Source: Cecembia sp.
GTDB lineage: Bacteria; Bacteroidota; Bacteroidia; Cytophagales; Cyclobacteriaceae
Assembly (NCBI RefSeq): GCF_007126775.1
Contig: NZ_SLAP01000239.1
Span: 1-38,039 of the forward strand
Length of the DNA stretch: 38,039 nucleotides
Reading direction: 5' to 3'
The position numbers were made by a program, and so were the translations under genes. Each line of letters opens with the position of its first letter. Position 1 is the first letter of the stretch. Of the stretch, positions 8,409-17,303 are shown one piece after another. The notes under the pieces were generated by a model, which did no database searches, had not been told where the DNA came from, and saw only the letters and a program-made list of their open reading frames with translations.

Positions 8409-9506
8409 TTACTGCAGCAGGCGCTTGACTTCTTCTATTTCAGGGATATTTCTGAAATGGTATTTCTTTACCACCACACCCTCATCAAGAAGCATTAGCC
8501 CTGGATTTGACCTCATAATGGTCTTGATTACCGTAGCGTCTCCTTGATAACCCTCAATATTCCAATTTTGCTGTGTAATTAATCCTTCAATTTCATCTTC
8601 CGAAGAAGCAGCTACCAAAAGGGGCTGAATTGTTGTTCCTTCCAACCCATTTACAAGCGCACCTAATTCATCCAGATTAGACGTGTTCATTTTGGAAATA
8701 TTAAATGCCAAAATCACAGCTTTTTTCCCAGATAAAATTCCCTCCGTAAAATCCCCCTCACTGTTCCAAACAGCGAAATCGGAAATTTTAGGCAGCGCTT
8801 CTTCATTGATCAGCTTCATTTCTACAAATTCGAAAGTATCATCAGCAGGATATTGGTCAAATGTATAGATTTCTCCATCCTTACTCATGATATAACTGTA
8901 TTGTAAAGGTGCCGAAGGCAACATAGCTTCAGGAATATTCACCCCTTCTTTATATGCTCTGAAATCAATGAAAGGTAAATTTCTAATGGCAGTAATGGCC
9001 AGGATCAATGAAAGTGCCAGACTTATCCTTGCAGTCCAATTGGCCCATGAAGGGCTTTTGGAAGGCAGGTCTTTTCTGAAGAAGAATAATACAGCAATAA
9101 GCACCAAAAGAATAACATCCTTGGTGAAAGATTCCCATGGGGTCAGTTTAATGGCATCTCCAAAGCAACCACAATCTGTCACCTTATCAAAATATGCGGA
9201 ATAAAAGGTCAAAAAAGTGAAGAATACAATCATCAAGGTCAAAGCCCAAACCGTAAATCTCAGGCGGACACCTGTAATTAACATCACTCCTAACACTACT
9301 TCTGCTACAACCAAGAAGACCGCAAGCGGAAGCGCAATATCCTTCAATAAATAAAAGAAGGATGCAATATCACTTGAAAACACATCAAAGTATTCTTCCA
9401 GTTTGATGGCCGTGCCAACAGGGTCATTGACTTTGATCAGCCCAGAAAAAATAAAGAGACCTCCTACAAATAGCCGGATGGTGAATAAAGAAATATTCTT
9501 AAGCAT
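8409..9506 (-). CDS. BT_3928-like DoxX/MauE membrane protein with thioredoxin-like C-terminal domain
   Basis: This 365-residue protein resembles the Bacteroidota BT_3928 family. The N-terminal half is a DoxX/MauE-type membrane domain with about four to five hydrophobic segments (roughly 8-25, 55-80, 84-105, 127-145 and 155-173). It carries the DCGCFGD motif at 111-117, a Cys-Gly-Cys pair typical of MauE-like proteins linked to disulfide or quinone redox chemistry. After a linker, the C-terminal part (about 240-365) has thioredoxin-like strand order (AVILAFNIS, IQPLLVAASS, PGLMLLDEGVVVKKYHF) but no CxxC motif, so it is not itself a disulfide oxidoreductase. It overlaps the upstream DUF1599 gene by 8 bp and precedes aroK by 2 bp. 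A role in envelope redox maintenance is inference. Confidence 0.85.
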   Translation of the reverse strand: MLKNISLFTIRLFVGGLFIFSGLIKVNDPVGTAIKLEEYFDVFSSDIASFFYLLKDIALPLAVFLVVAEVVLGVMLITGVRLRFTVWALTLMIVFFTFLTFYSAYFDKVTDCGCFGDAIKLTPWESFTKDVILLVLIAVLFFFRKDLPSKSPSWANWTARISLALSLILAITAIRNLPFIDFRAYKEGVNIPEAMLPSAPLQYSYIMSKDGEIYTFDQYPADDTFEFVEMKLINEEALPKISDFAVWNSEGDFTEGILSGKKAVILAFNISKMNTSNLDELGALVNGLEGTTIQPLLVAASSEDEIEGLITQQNWNIEGYQGDATVIKTIMRSNPGLMLLDEGVVVKKYHFRNIPEIEEVKRLLQ

Positions 9507-10047
9507 GGTGATAACCTAATTTAATAAGACAAAAAACAGCATAATTAATCATGTCCTGATAATTGGCCTCTATACCTTCAGATACCAAGGTAACGCCTTG
9601 ATTATCCTCTATCTGTTTGACTCGGTACAATTTCATGAGGATAATATCTGTCATCGAAGATACACGCATATCGCGCCAAGCTTCTCCATAATCATGATTC
9701 TTATTTTCCAAAAGACCCCTGGTAGCTTCCGCCCATTGGTCATATAATGGTTCGAGTTCACTATAGGCCAACTCCATCCTTTCATCATCAGCCAAACTAA
9801 TCTGAATCAATGCAATTAGACAATAATTGATGATACCCACAAACTCATCTGCAATGGGGTCGTTTACCTTTTGGCTCCCCTTTTCTTGTATGGAACGGAT
9901 CCGTTGAGCCTTGATAAATATCTGATCTGTAATTGACGAAATTCTCAGGATTCTCCAAGCTGTCCCATAGTCAAGGGTTTTCTTCTTGAAAAGTTCTTTA
10001 CAATGCCTGATTACTTGATTATATTCGCTGACTGTTTGTGTTTTCAA
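9499..10047 (-). CDS. DUF1599 protein with two tandem copies of the domain
   Basis: This 182-residue protein contains the DUF1599 domain twice. The first copy covers about residues 14-83 and the second about 105-177. Both carry DYG-x-AWR, then SS-x-TD, then a conserved K and R: DYGTAWRILRISSITDQI at 26-43 and DYGEAWRDMRVSSMTDII at 119-136. It should fold as an all-alpha soluble protein. The conserved acidic and basic residues look like a nucleotide-handling active site, but the activity is unknown to me. It opens the minus-strand set with the DoxX-like gene (8-bp overlap) and aroK. Its start lies 37 bp from the divergent folP gene, so the two promoters must be closely packed; I see no clear consensus there. 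Confidence 0.9.
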   Translation of the reverse strand: MKTQTVSEYNQVIRHCKELFKKKTLDYGTAWRILRISSITDQIFIKAQRIRSIQEKGSQKVNDPIADEFVGIINYCLIALIQISLADDERMELAYSELEPLYDQWAEATRGLLENKNHDYGEAWRDMRVSSMTDIILMKLYRVKQIEDNQGVTLVSEGIEANYQDMINYAVFCLIKLGYHHA

Positions 10048-10084
10048 ACCTATCCCTTTTTATAAACTCTAATTTCCACTCAAT

Positions 10085-10945
10085 TTGGATTTCGAAGATA
10101 TATTATTTCCTCCAAAAATAACACTCCGTTCCAAAGGAAAGCTCTTGCTTCTGGATAGACCATGGGTTATGGGCATACTGAATGTTACTCCAGATTCTTT
10201 TTTTGCAGGCAGCAGGATTGAATCAGAAGGACACAAATTTTTAGAGCGGGTTGAACAAATGATTCAGCAGGGGGCTGATATCCTTGATGTGGGCGGTTAC
10301 AGTACAAGACCGGGAGCTGATGAAATCAGCGAAGAGGAAGAATTGAACCGGGTAATTCCTGCTATCCGCTTAATCAAATCACAATTCCCTGAAATATTGG
10401 TATCCATTGACTCATTCAGAGCCAAAGTTGCAGCAGCAGCCGTCAAAGAAGGGGCAGATTTGGTCAATGATATATCTGCAGGATCTCTGGATAAAAAAAT
10501 GTTTGAAACCGTAGGCAATCTTGACGTACCCTATATAGCCATGCATATGCGGGGCTCTCCTAAAGAAATGCAAACCCTAACCCATTATGAGGATATACTT
10601 TTAGAAATGCTCCAATACTTTGCCGAAAAACTTGCAGCTTGTAAAAAAGCTGGCATAAAAGATGTAATAATAGACCCAGGGTTCGGTTTTGCTAAAACTT
10701 TGGATCAAAATTATTGGATTCTCAAAAATTTATCTTATTTTAAGATAATACAATCCCCTATTTTAGCAGGAGTTTCTAGAAAGTCTATGATTTACAAAAT
10801 TTTAGGCTTAAGTCCAGAAAAAGCGCTGAATGGGACAACTGCCCTTCATATGGCAGCTTTGATAAATGGAGCAAACATTTTGAGGGTACATGACGTGAAA
10901 GAAGCAAAACAAACCATAAATTTATATAAACAAATATACCCTTGA
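10085..10945 (+). CDS. folP: Dihydropteroate synthase
   Basis: This folate-pathway enzyme joins 6-hydroxymethyl-7,8-dihydropterin diphosphate with p-aminobenzoate to make dihydropteroate, and is the sulfonamide target. The 286-residue TIM-barrel sequence shows MGILNVTPDSFF (residues 29-40), the pABA loop DVGGYSTRPGA (68-78), SIDSFRAKVA, ND-ISAG, the MHMRGSP loop, DPGFGFAKT, the GVSRKS pterin-binding loop, and a C-terminal RVHDV. The start is a TTG at 10085: an in-frame TAA lies 15 bp upstream and the next ATG (Met29) would cut into the conserved core. Its stop overlaps the TTG start of cdaA (TTGA), so the two genes are probably translationally coupled. Confidence 0.95.
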   Translation: MDFEDILFPPKITLRSKGKLLLLDRPWVMGILNVTPDSFFAGSRIESEGHKFLERVEQMIQQGADILDVGGYSTRPGADEISEEEELNRVIPAIRLIKSQFPEILVSIDSFRAKVAAAAVKEGADLVNDISAGSLDKKMFETVGNLDVPYIAMHMRGSPKEMQTLTHYEDILLEMLQYFAEKLAACKKAGIKDVIIDPGFGFAKTLDQNYWILKNLSYFKIIQSPILAGVSRKSMIYKILGLSPEKALNGTTALHMAALINGANILRVHDVKEAKQTINLYKQIYP

Positions 10946-11811
10946 GTTTATTATTCAAAATAGGATTTTTAGAAATTTCCATCGTCAACCTGGTAGATAT
11001 TACCTTGGTAAGTATACTGATTTACCAAGTTTATAAATTGCTTAGGGGAAGCGTTGCTATAAAGATTTTTCTGGGGTTTTTATCCATTTATTTGATCTAC
11101 CTTCTGGTAAGTGCCCTAAGGATGGAGTTATTGTCTATCATCTTGGGTCAGTTTATGGGTGTGGGTATTATTGCTGCCATTATCATTTTTGCACCAGAAA
11201 TCAGGAAATTTCTTCTTATCATCGGTCGTTCATCCTTCCTTTCCAACGAAAATTTCCTGCAAGAACTTCTGTTTTGGAGAAAAAAAGAAAGTCAGGCTTT
11301 CAATATCAATCCCATAATCGAGGCAACAAAAAGCCTTTCAGGAACCAATACAGGTGCTTTAATGGTGCTTTCCAGTAATTCGGAACTGAAATTCTATGCA
11401 GAAAGTGGAGATATACTTGATGCAATAGTCTCCAAAAGATTGTTGATCTCCATTTTCAATAAATACAGCCCACTACATGATGGGGCTGTGATCATCTATA
11501 ATGGAAGGGCCAAAGCTGCCAGGTGCATCTTACCGGTAACAGAAAGGGATGTCCCTGCCCATTTTGGATTAAGACACCGTGCAGCCATTGGCATGTCAGA
11601 GGCTACAGACACCTTGGTTTTGACCGTATCAGAAGAAACCGGGCAGGTTTCACTGGCTAAAAACGGGAAAATCCTTCATAATTTATCCATACAGGAAGTC
11701 CGTGAATTCATCAATGACTACCTAACCGGAGTGGATATTGATGAAAAATTTGAACCGATCAGTAATTTCGAAGCGAAGCTATTGCGAAAAGCAGCAGCCA
11801 GTAATTCTTAA
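10942..11811 (+). CDS. cdaA: Diadenylate cyclase CdaA (membrane-bound)
   Basis: This enzyme condenses two ATP into the second messenger c-di-AMP. The 289-residue protein has three N-terminal membrane helices (about 14-32, 38-58 and 63-86), then the DisA_N catalytic domain. Signature motifs are GALMVL (138-143), DGA in SPLHDGAVI (180-182) and RHR in FGLRHRAAIG (211-213), all intact, so it should be active. The start is TTG, sharing bases with the folP TGA stop; no nearby ATG gives the first helix. I see no cdaR-like regulator beside it, unlike in Firmicutes. In characterised bacteria c-di-AMP controls potassium and osmolyte transport and cell-wall balance. The window also holds an RCK-domain antiporter (30606-32618) that could be a target. 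Confidence 0.94.
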   Translation: MSLLFKIGFLEISIVNLVDITLVSILIYQVYKLLRGSVAIKIFLGFLSIYLIYLLVSALRMELLSIILGQFMGVGIIAAIIIFAPEIRKFLLIIGRSSFLSNENFLQELLFWRKKESQAFNINPIIEATKSLSGTNTGALMVLSSNSELKFYAESGDILDAIVSKRLLISIFNKYSPLHDGAVIIYNGRAKAARCILPVTERDVPAHFGLRHRAAIGMSEATDTLVLTVSEETGQVSLAKNGKILHNLSIQEVREFINDYLTGVDIDEKFEPISNFEAKLLRKAAASNS

Positions 11812-11827
11812 TCAGACTGCTTTTTTT
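11787..11827 (+). terminator. Weak candidate terminator after cdaA
   Basis: An 8-bp stem (AAAAGCAG at 11787-11794 with CTGCTTTT at 11817-11824) closes a 22-base loop that contains the cdaA stop codon, followed by a T run to 11827. The large loop makes this weaker than the other terminators here. It lies in the 14-bp gap before the converging yicC gene. Confidence 0.35.
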
Positions 11828-12704
11828 AAAGAATATTCAGGGACTGTTCTTTTATTTTTTCGAGTTCATCTTTCATAACTACTACATACTGCTGGATTTC
11901 GGCATCATTGGCCTTGGAACCTATAGTATTGATTTCCCGTCCTATTTCCTGTGAGATAAAACCCAGCTTTTTACCCTGATTACTTTCTTCTAAAAGGTTT
12001 TTTTCAAAGTATTTCAAGTGCGTATCCAAGCGGACAAGCTCTTCTGTAATGTCAATTTTTTCAAAATAATAGATCAACTCCTGTTCAAAGCGGTTTTTAT
12101 CAAAATCCTGCTCTTCCAACCAATCATTAAAATTTGACCTTACCCTTTGCCTTATCCTATCTTTCCGGATTGGATCAGCCATTTTTACCTTATTTAAACC
12201 TTCCCGGATTATAGCAAGATTTTCAATGAATTTATCCTGAAGCACCTGTCCTTCATCCTTTCTGAAATCATCGCATTTATGAAGTGCTATCTCAATAATG
12301 TCCCTTACTGCTTCCCATTGTTCTGCTCCTGAAGTCTTCTCAACCAGGTTGGATATCACATTTGGTGACTGCAAGGCCAACTTGAACAGATCCTCCTTCT
12401 CAGCTCCTACCTGCTCGGACAAGGATTTATACTTTTGAAAATAGGAGACAAAAAGTTCATCATTAATTGAAACCGGGAGATCTACTCCAGACTTGCTGCT
12501 GAATTCAATATTGACATTTACCTTTCCTCTCTCAAGTATTTTGGAAACCAGATTCCTGATCTCCAACTCTTTATCGGAAAACTGTCTTGGACTGCGGGTA
12601 TTGAGATCAAGAAATTTGGAATTGAGTGTTTTGACCTCCACACTGATTATGAAAGCCTCATTTTCTACACTTGCCAGGCCATAGCCCGTCATTGATTTAA
12701 TCAT
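11826..12704 (-). CDS. YicC/YloC family endoribonuclease
   Basis: This 292-residue protein is a full-length YicC/YloC family member; E. coli YicC has been described as an endoribonuclease involved in small-RNA turnover. It begins MIKSMTGYGLA, the near-invariant family start, continues with VEVKTLNSKFLDL in the N-terminal domain, and ends with the DUF1732 region containing GKKLGFISQEIGREINTIGSKAND. The predicted protein is mostly helical after residue 90. It lies 16 bp downstream of the large peptidase-like/barrel gene on the same strand, so it is probably the last gene of that unit. In many bacteria yicC neighbours gmk; here it does not. The family call is secure, the exact RNA targets unknown. 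Confidence 0.93.
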   Translation of the reverse strand: MIKSMTGYGLASVENEAFIISVEVKTLNSKFLDLNTRSPRQFSDKELEIRNLVSKILERGKVNVNIEFSSKSGVDLPVSINDELFVSYFQKYKSLSEQVGAEKEDLFKLALQSPNVISNLVEKTSGAEQWEAVRDIIEIALHKCDDFRKDEGQVLQDKFIENLAIIREGLNKVKMADPIRKDRIRQRVRSNFNDWLEEQDFDKNRFEQELIYYFEKIDITEELVRLDTHLKYFEKNLLEESNQGKKLGFISQEIGREINTIGSKANDAEIQQYVVVMKDELEKIKEQSLNIL

Positions 12705-12720
12705 AGATTTACTGGTACAT

Positions 12721-15700
12721 TTAGAAATTGTAACCCAAAGTTACATAGAATCTCAAATCTTCCCTCTGGTAGTTACGAACCGGCTGAGCCAAGTCAAACT
12801 TAAAATAATAATTTAACAGTACGGTACGTACGCCTGCTCCATAACTTTGTAGCCAGGGATTATTGAAATTATTAAGCGTGATTTTAAAGGGGGATCCAGG
12901 GGCAGTAATTACTTCCGTATTTTGATCATTTACCCTTTCCCATGGCGCAGCATCATTCCATGCAGAACCTATATCATAAAATGCTACAAACTGAAAATTC
13001 TTGACAAAGTTAGAAGTGATATTGCCCCTTGATAAATAAGAGAATAAAGGTATCCTCAATTCAGAGGTGAAAGTAAAAACATTTCTACCTCTGATTTCAT
13101 CAAAAAGATAGCCTCTTAGATCGACGAATTCAGCAAAAAGAATGTTGGAATTCTCCGTTCCCGCAGGATTTCTTACGGGAGATTGTTCGGGTCTGTTGGC
13201 CGGAGGATTATAAAACTGATTGAAAAGCCAGTTGTTCATACCACCAACCAGATAATTTTGAGGATTTCTACCGAAAAATGAACCAGCAAATATTCGGCTA
13301 GCAAATATGATATTTTTATGAATTTGTTGGTAATTTCTGAAATCCAGGTAAAAATTAGAAAAGGACCTATCGCTTTGGTTCAGTCCCTGGTAATGCACGA
13401 TTCCTACCTTGCCCTTTATGCCTTTCTGCATATAAAGTCCTAATTGATCTGTTTTGTCCAAAACAAATTCGGCCCTTCCTCCGGCAAACTGTATATCGAA
13501 TCGGTTCTGCTCAGGAACTTGTCCCCTCAGAATGGAATCTGCGTCCAGGTTGAAGAATTGTGTCCTTGCGACAAATGGTGCCAGAGTAAACCTTGTATGA
13601 GGATTGAATGGATATGAGAATCCCAATTCTGTACGGTTCAAAACGTAACGATGGAAGGTCAAATCATTATCATCGATCTGAATTGCTCTTCTGTCAAATC
13701 TCAGGCGTACATCAATCCGCTGTTTGAGGTACTCATACTCAAAATATATATCACTCCCTGACCTCAAATCCAGTGGTACCATAATTCCTCCTGCAAAGGC
13801 ATGGTTATCCAAAATATCAGACATCTTGCCTGATAGACCTATTCCAAATCCACGCAAAGGATCCACAACAAAATCATTAGAGAGGGAATTTGTGATAAAT
13901 TGAGGTGTCATCCTGCTTGGTCCAACCACCCTCTTTTGGGAACTTTGTCTTCTAAAGGTTTCCAGAAGGTTACTCCTGGAAGCAACAGCTGTACCCGATC
14001 TTTCAGGAGAAGGGGATACAACAGGAATGGTATCAAAAACGTAATTGTCTGTATCCAAACCTGCACTCCTTTCAAAACGAAGACGGTCCATACTGATGGG
14101 ACTGGTAAGGCTTTGAGGTAAAGGAACTGTATCCGAAACCTGTTCTTGTTCTTGTTCTTCTATCACCGGAGGAGTCGGTCGTGGCTGCGTGACGGGAACC
14201 CCCAGCATAAGATCTTCCAATCGCATATTGAGTACCGTATCCGATTTGACCTGTGTTGACTCGCGTTGTTCTTCGGTTCTTGTTAAAGCCCTTCTTTCCC
14301 TTAGCTCTTCCTGTGGCACAGCCACAACTTGTTCCTGCCGCTCTTCTAATCTTCTGGAAGATAACCTCTCAGATAGCGTTTTCGCCTGGAGTAATTGAAC
14401 TCTTGGAGTACTTGGTGTAAACTGTTCAATATTAGAAAAACTCTCTAAATTTATCCTGCTTACATTTCCATCTCTGTAGGAGTAAGCAATACGATTGATT
14501 TTAGAAGAATAATCGAAGGCTTCAATACTTTTATTAAATGCACTGACCTGACTGGTAATTCCGTTAGAAATCGTCAAACGCATCAAATTATTGATCCCAC
14601 TTTGATCTGATATCAACAAGATGTTATTGGAATTTAAAACAGCGGGTCTGACATTTTTATTGTTCAGATTGGTTAGCTTTTTTAAAGGAAGGGAATCTCT
14701 GAGGTCTAATTGGTAAAGATTAAAATAATCCGCAAGCAAGTTGACATCAGGTGTCCTTGTCATGAGAGAGTCCGGAATATCTGTTGCATTTGAAGCATAG
14801 ATTACTGTAGAGTCATTGAGGAAGATGGGTGTTATATTATCAAAAACATCATTTGTCAGTCTTCTCCCGACTCCTCTTGCGTTTAAGCTGTAAATATCGG
14901 TCTTCCCATTGGCAATGGCAGAAAGAACCATATTTCTTCCATCTGAACTGTAATCCAAACTCAATATCTGGGTTATATTTCGTAAGAAAATTTTATCCTG
15001 AGCCGAACCATCAATGGCACGCATTCTAAGGGTAGTAGTTCCTCTTCTAAAGGTAGCAATTGAAAGGTTTAATGTATCTCTCCATGCAATGATAGGGGAA
15101 GTTTGGTTCACGGGCAGATCATTGCTTGCTGATCCACCGGAGTAAATGATGCGTTCCCTACCACTGGAAAGATCCCTAACCAAAACCCTGTATCTGCCAC
15201 CATTATTTATTACATAAGCAAGATTTTTAGCATCTGGACTGAATTTGATCTCATTGATAATCCCTTCACGCCCAGAAGAAGTATTATTGATTTCATTGCT
15301 TTGGTTGATATCTTTAAAAGTGTTAAATACCTGCTCGTTGGTACTGACATAAAACTGTCTCCATTGTTCCATAAAAGCTTTGTAATTCACCCCTATGGTA
15401 TTGGCTATGCTGTTCTCTTCATTCCTGTTGATACGGCTGAGATTCAATATGCTGGAAACATACCTTCTACCATATCGCTCCACTATAAAATTCCAAACAG
15501 ATTGACCGAGGTATGCCGCCTCTTTTTCGGTATAACGGTGCAATTTGATGTTTTTATTATCCCTGAAATAATGACGCACATAATCATCCATTTCTCTGCT
15601 CCAACCATAAGCAAGATACATGGCCGCCCCATCTACAAACCATTCCGGAAATGTATTGATCAAACTGGACTGAAAAGCATCCGCTATAGTAGATCCGTAC

Positions 15701-16155
15701 AACATCTCCTCGACAATTACTTTGGCAGTAGTGTAGATCAAGTCATTTTTGAAAGTCTCCCAACTTCCCTGATAGGCCACTTCTCCGATCAGCCGGCCGA
15801 AATATGTTTGCCCATCTATTGTAAACTGATCTTTATTCAGATTCAGATTACTTTGGAGAATTTCTTCAGCTGAATTATAAATGAAAATTTTTGGCTTGGT
15901 GTAGGCAACATATCCGATTTGTTGGGTCAATCTATCAAATTCCCCTTCCAGGTAATCGATGGCCATGCGGGCATTGTTCATCCCTCCATCGTAATAGTAT
16001 ACCTCAAAATTATTTGAAGTATAGTGATACCATTCTATATTTTGATGCTGTACCCTGTTTTTACCAAACCTTTCCCTGTCCAATTGGGAATAGCTGTGAT
16101 GCACTGTTAGCATCAAGGCAAAAACGAAGAAAATACGGATAAACCTAACTCTCAT
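12721..16155 (-). CDS. Degenerate gluzincin-like / beta-propeller / Omp85-like barrel fusion protein
   Basis: This 1144-residue secreted protein appears to have four parts after its signal peptide (residues 1-23). Residues 45-275 resemble a gluzincin (peptidase MA-like) domain, but where HExxH is expected there is KVIVEEMLYG (145-154), and the downstream W-x-x-EG motif reads EWFVDGAAMYLA (171-182), so the zinc site is absent. Residues 298-580 carry PD40/TolB-type propeller repeats such as FSPDAKNLAYV and YSSDGRNMVLSA. Residues 585-750 form a polar, Glu/Arg/Pro/Gln-rich linker. Residues 755-1144 look like an outer-membrane barrel of the BamA/TamA surface-antigen type, with LRGY at 1013-1016 matching the Omp85 L6 motif and a terminal GYNF. 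Automatic annotation would probably call it TolB-like. It lies between an FAD oxidoreductase gene (48 bp upstream) and yicC. I know of no characterised relative; the barrel identity is likely, the function unknown. Confidence 0.8.
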   Translation of the reverse strand: MRVRFIRIFFVFALMLTVHHSYSQLDRERFGKNRVQHQNIEWYHYTSNNFEVYYYDGGMNNARMAIDYLEGEFDRLTQQIGYVAYTKPKIFIYNSAEEILQSNLNLNKDQFTIDGQTYFGRLIGEVAYQGSWETFKNDLIYTTAKVIVEEMLYGSTIADAFQSSLINTFPEWFVDGAAMYLAYGWSREMDDYVRHYFRDNKNIKLHRYTEKEAAYLGQSVWNFIVERYGRRYVSSILNLSRINRNEENSIANTIGVNYKAFMEQWRQFYVSTNEQVFNTFKDINQSNEINNTSSGREGIINEIKFSPDAKNLAYVINNGGRYRVLVRDLSSGRERIIYSGGSASNDLPVNQTSPIIAWRDTLNLSIATFRRGTTTLRMRAIDGSAQDKIFLRNITQILSLDYSSDGRNMVLSAIANGKTDIYSLNARGVGRRLTNDVFDNITPIFLNDSTVIYASNATDIPDSLMTRTPDVNLLADYFNLYQLDLRDSLPLKKLTNLNNKNVRPAVLNSNNILLISDQSGINNLMRLTISNGITSQVSAFNKSIEAFDYSSKINRIAYSYRDGNVSRINLESFSNIEQFTPSTPRVQLLQAKTLSERLSSRRLEERQEQVVAVPQEELRERRALTRTEEQRESTQVKSDTVLNMRLEDLMLGVPVTQPRPTPPVIEEQEQEQVSDTVPLPQSLTSPISMDRLRFERSAGLDTDNYVFDTIPVVSPSPERSGTAVASRSNLLETFRRQSSQKRVVGPSRMTPQFITNSLSNDFVVDPLRGFGIGLSGKMSDILDNHAFAGGIMVPLDLRSGSDIYFEYEYLKQRIDVRLRFDRRAIQIDDNDLTFHRYVLNRTELGFSYPFNPHTRFTLAPFVARTQFFNLDADSILRGQVPEQNRFDIQFAGGRAEFVLDKTDQLGLYMQKGIKGKVGIVHYQGLNQSDRSFSNFYLDFRNYQQIHKNIIFASRIFAGSFFGRNPQNYLVGGMNNWLFNQFYNPPANRPEQSPVRNPAGTENSNILFAEFVDLRGYLFDEIRGRNVFTFTSELRIPLFSYLSRGNITSNFVKNFQFVAFYDIGSAWNDAAPWERVNDQNTEVITAPGSPFKITLNNFNNPWLQSYGAGVRTVLLNYYFKFDLAQPVRNYQREDLRFYVTLGYNF

Positions 16156-16203
16156 CTATTATGATATATTGGACTTAAATATACTTAAAAATATATTTTT
16201 TGT

Positions 16204-17253
16204 TTACATGCACCGCATAATGTTTACTTCTTTTTGTGGTTCTTTCCCTTCCAAAAGCAGTTCAAGCATCACTTTGCTGAAATAAGGAACAAGAGAAACA
16301 CCTTTCGCACCAAATCCATTAAAGACATAAACCCTATCCTGCAAAGGATGTTTTCCCAAAAACGGTTTTCTGTCTTTTGTGGCCGGTCTGATACCAAATT
16401 TATGGGCAACCAAGTTTTTGTCTGGTATTTTTATCAATTTATCCAACTTCTCAAACAACTCCCTCACTGCTCTTTCAGTGGGTCCTATGTCTAAATCATG
16501 CCAAGAGTAGGTTGACCCCACTCTTTTCAACCCGTTGGGCAAAGAAATACGAAAAACCCCTCTGTTAATAACGGCCTCAGGATGGAAATCCTGTTCAATA
16601 TCCAAAATTTCTCCTTTGACCGGGGCAAAGGGAAGCGTTTTGAAAAACTCACTTTCCAAAGCGCCCAAGCCATTACAATAAATCATGCCCTTGGCTTTTA
16701 TATCCCTGTATTTCAACCCATTATTTTCAAAAATTACTTCTTTTTCATTAAAAATCTCCAGTCTCAAATAGCCCTTGCCTAATAAAAAATCAGAATAGGC
16801 ATCCAATAAGGTATTGATATCAAGAAAACCTGAGTTTTTGAGCAAAATACCTCCAAAAGGATTGAAAACTTCATCAAACAAAGGTTTTGTATATATCTTT
16901 TCAAAAAATGGCTGAAGCAGGGGGTCCGCACTGTGTCCCATCCATTCATTTTGTTCTTCGATAGTAAGAAAAGGCCTGTAAATTGGTCGCTTATGGAGAA
17001 AAGATTTCCCCAATAAGTTCTCAATGGAAGCATAAAATGGCTCTATTTCAGGAAATAGTTTGTCTGCCAGCCAGGTCCTTACCATTTTTTTCCCTGTAAC
17101 AGGATTGTATAATCCGGCTGCCACCCGACTGCTCTTATTGGACAATGGGCTATCCAAAACCATAAGGGTATGGCCTTTTTGAATAATTCTATGAGAAAGG
17201 GCAGTACCTGCCAGCCCTTGACCAATCAGTAAAAAATCAACTTCCATGCCCAA
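16204..17253 (-). CDS. FAD-dependent oxidoreductase, DAO family
   Basis: This 349-residue protein is a D-amino-acid/glycine-oxidase-type flavoprotein. The FAD-binding Rossmann motif is at the N terminus (LLIGQGLAGTALS, GxGxxG at residues 11-16), followed by the second-strand acid in MVLD. A conserved SRVAAGLYNPVTGKKMVRTW segment follows. The C-terminal half has GIRPATKDRKPFLGKHP and the closing NGFGAKGVSLVPYFSKVML motif, which is typical for DAO enzymes. The substrate cannot be read from the sequence; amine or amino-acid oxidation in the cytoplasm is the family expectation. It is divergent from the MBL hydrolase gene, and upstream of the large barrel-protein gene on the same strand. The second DAO gene in this window (28869-29990) is clearly a different paralog. 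Confidence 0.88.
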   Translation of the reverse strand: MGMEVDFLLIGQGLAGTALSHRIIQKGHTLMVLDSPLSNKSSRVAAGLYNPVTGKKMVRTWLADKLFPEIEPFYASIENLLGKSFLHKRPIYRPFLTIEEQNEWMGHSADPLLQPFFEKIYTKPLFDEVFNPFGGILLKNSGFLDINTLLDAYSDFLLGKGYLRLEIFNEKEVIFENNGLKYRDIKAKGMIYCNGLGALESEFFKTLPFAPVKGEILDIEQDFHPEAVINRGVFRISLPNGLKRVGSTYSWHDLDIGPTERAVRELFEKLDKLIKIPDKNLVAHKFGIRPATKDRKPFLGKHPLQDRVYVFNGFGAKGVSLVPYFSKVMLELLLEGKEPQKEVNIMRCM

Positions 17254-17303
17254 AAATAGATTCTTTATTCGTTATTTTGAGGAATAAATCAAAAGAATCA
17301 TAC

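Noticed and set aside
15301-15873. 190-codon plus-strand open frame inside the large minus-strand barrel-protein gene
   Set aside because: The host gene shows clear signal peptide, domain motifs and barrel end across the region; the antisense translation has no recognisable pattern.
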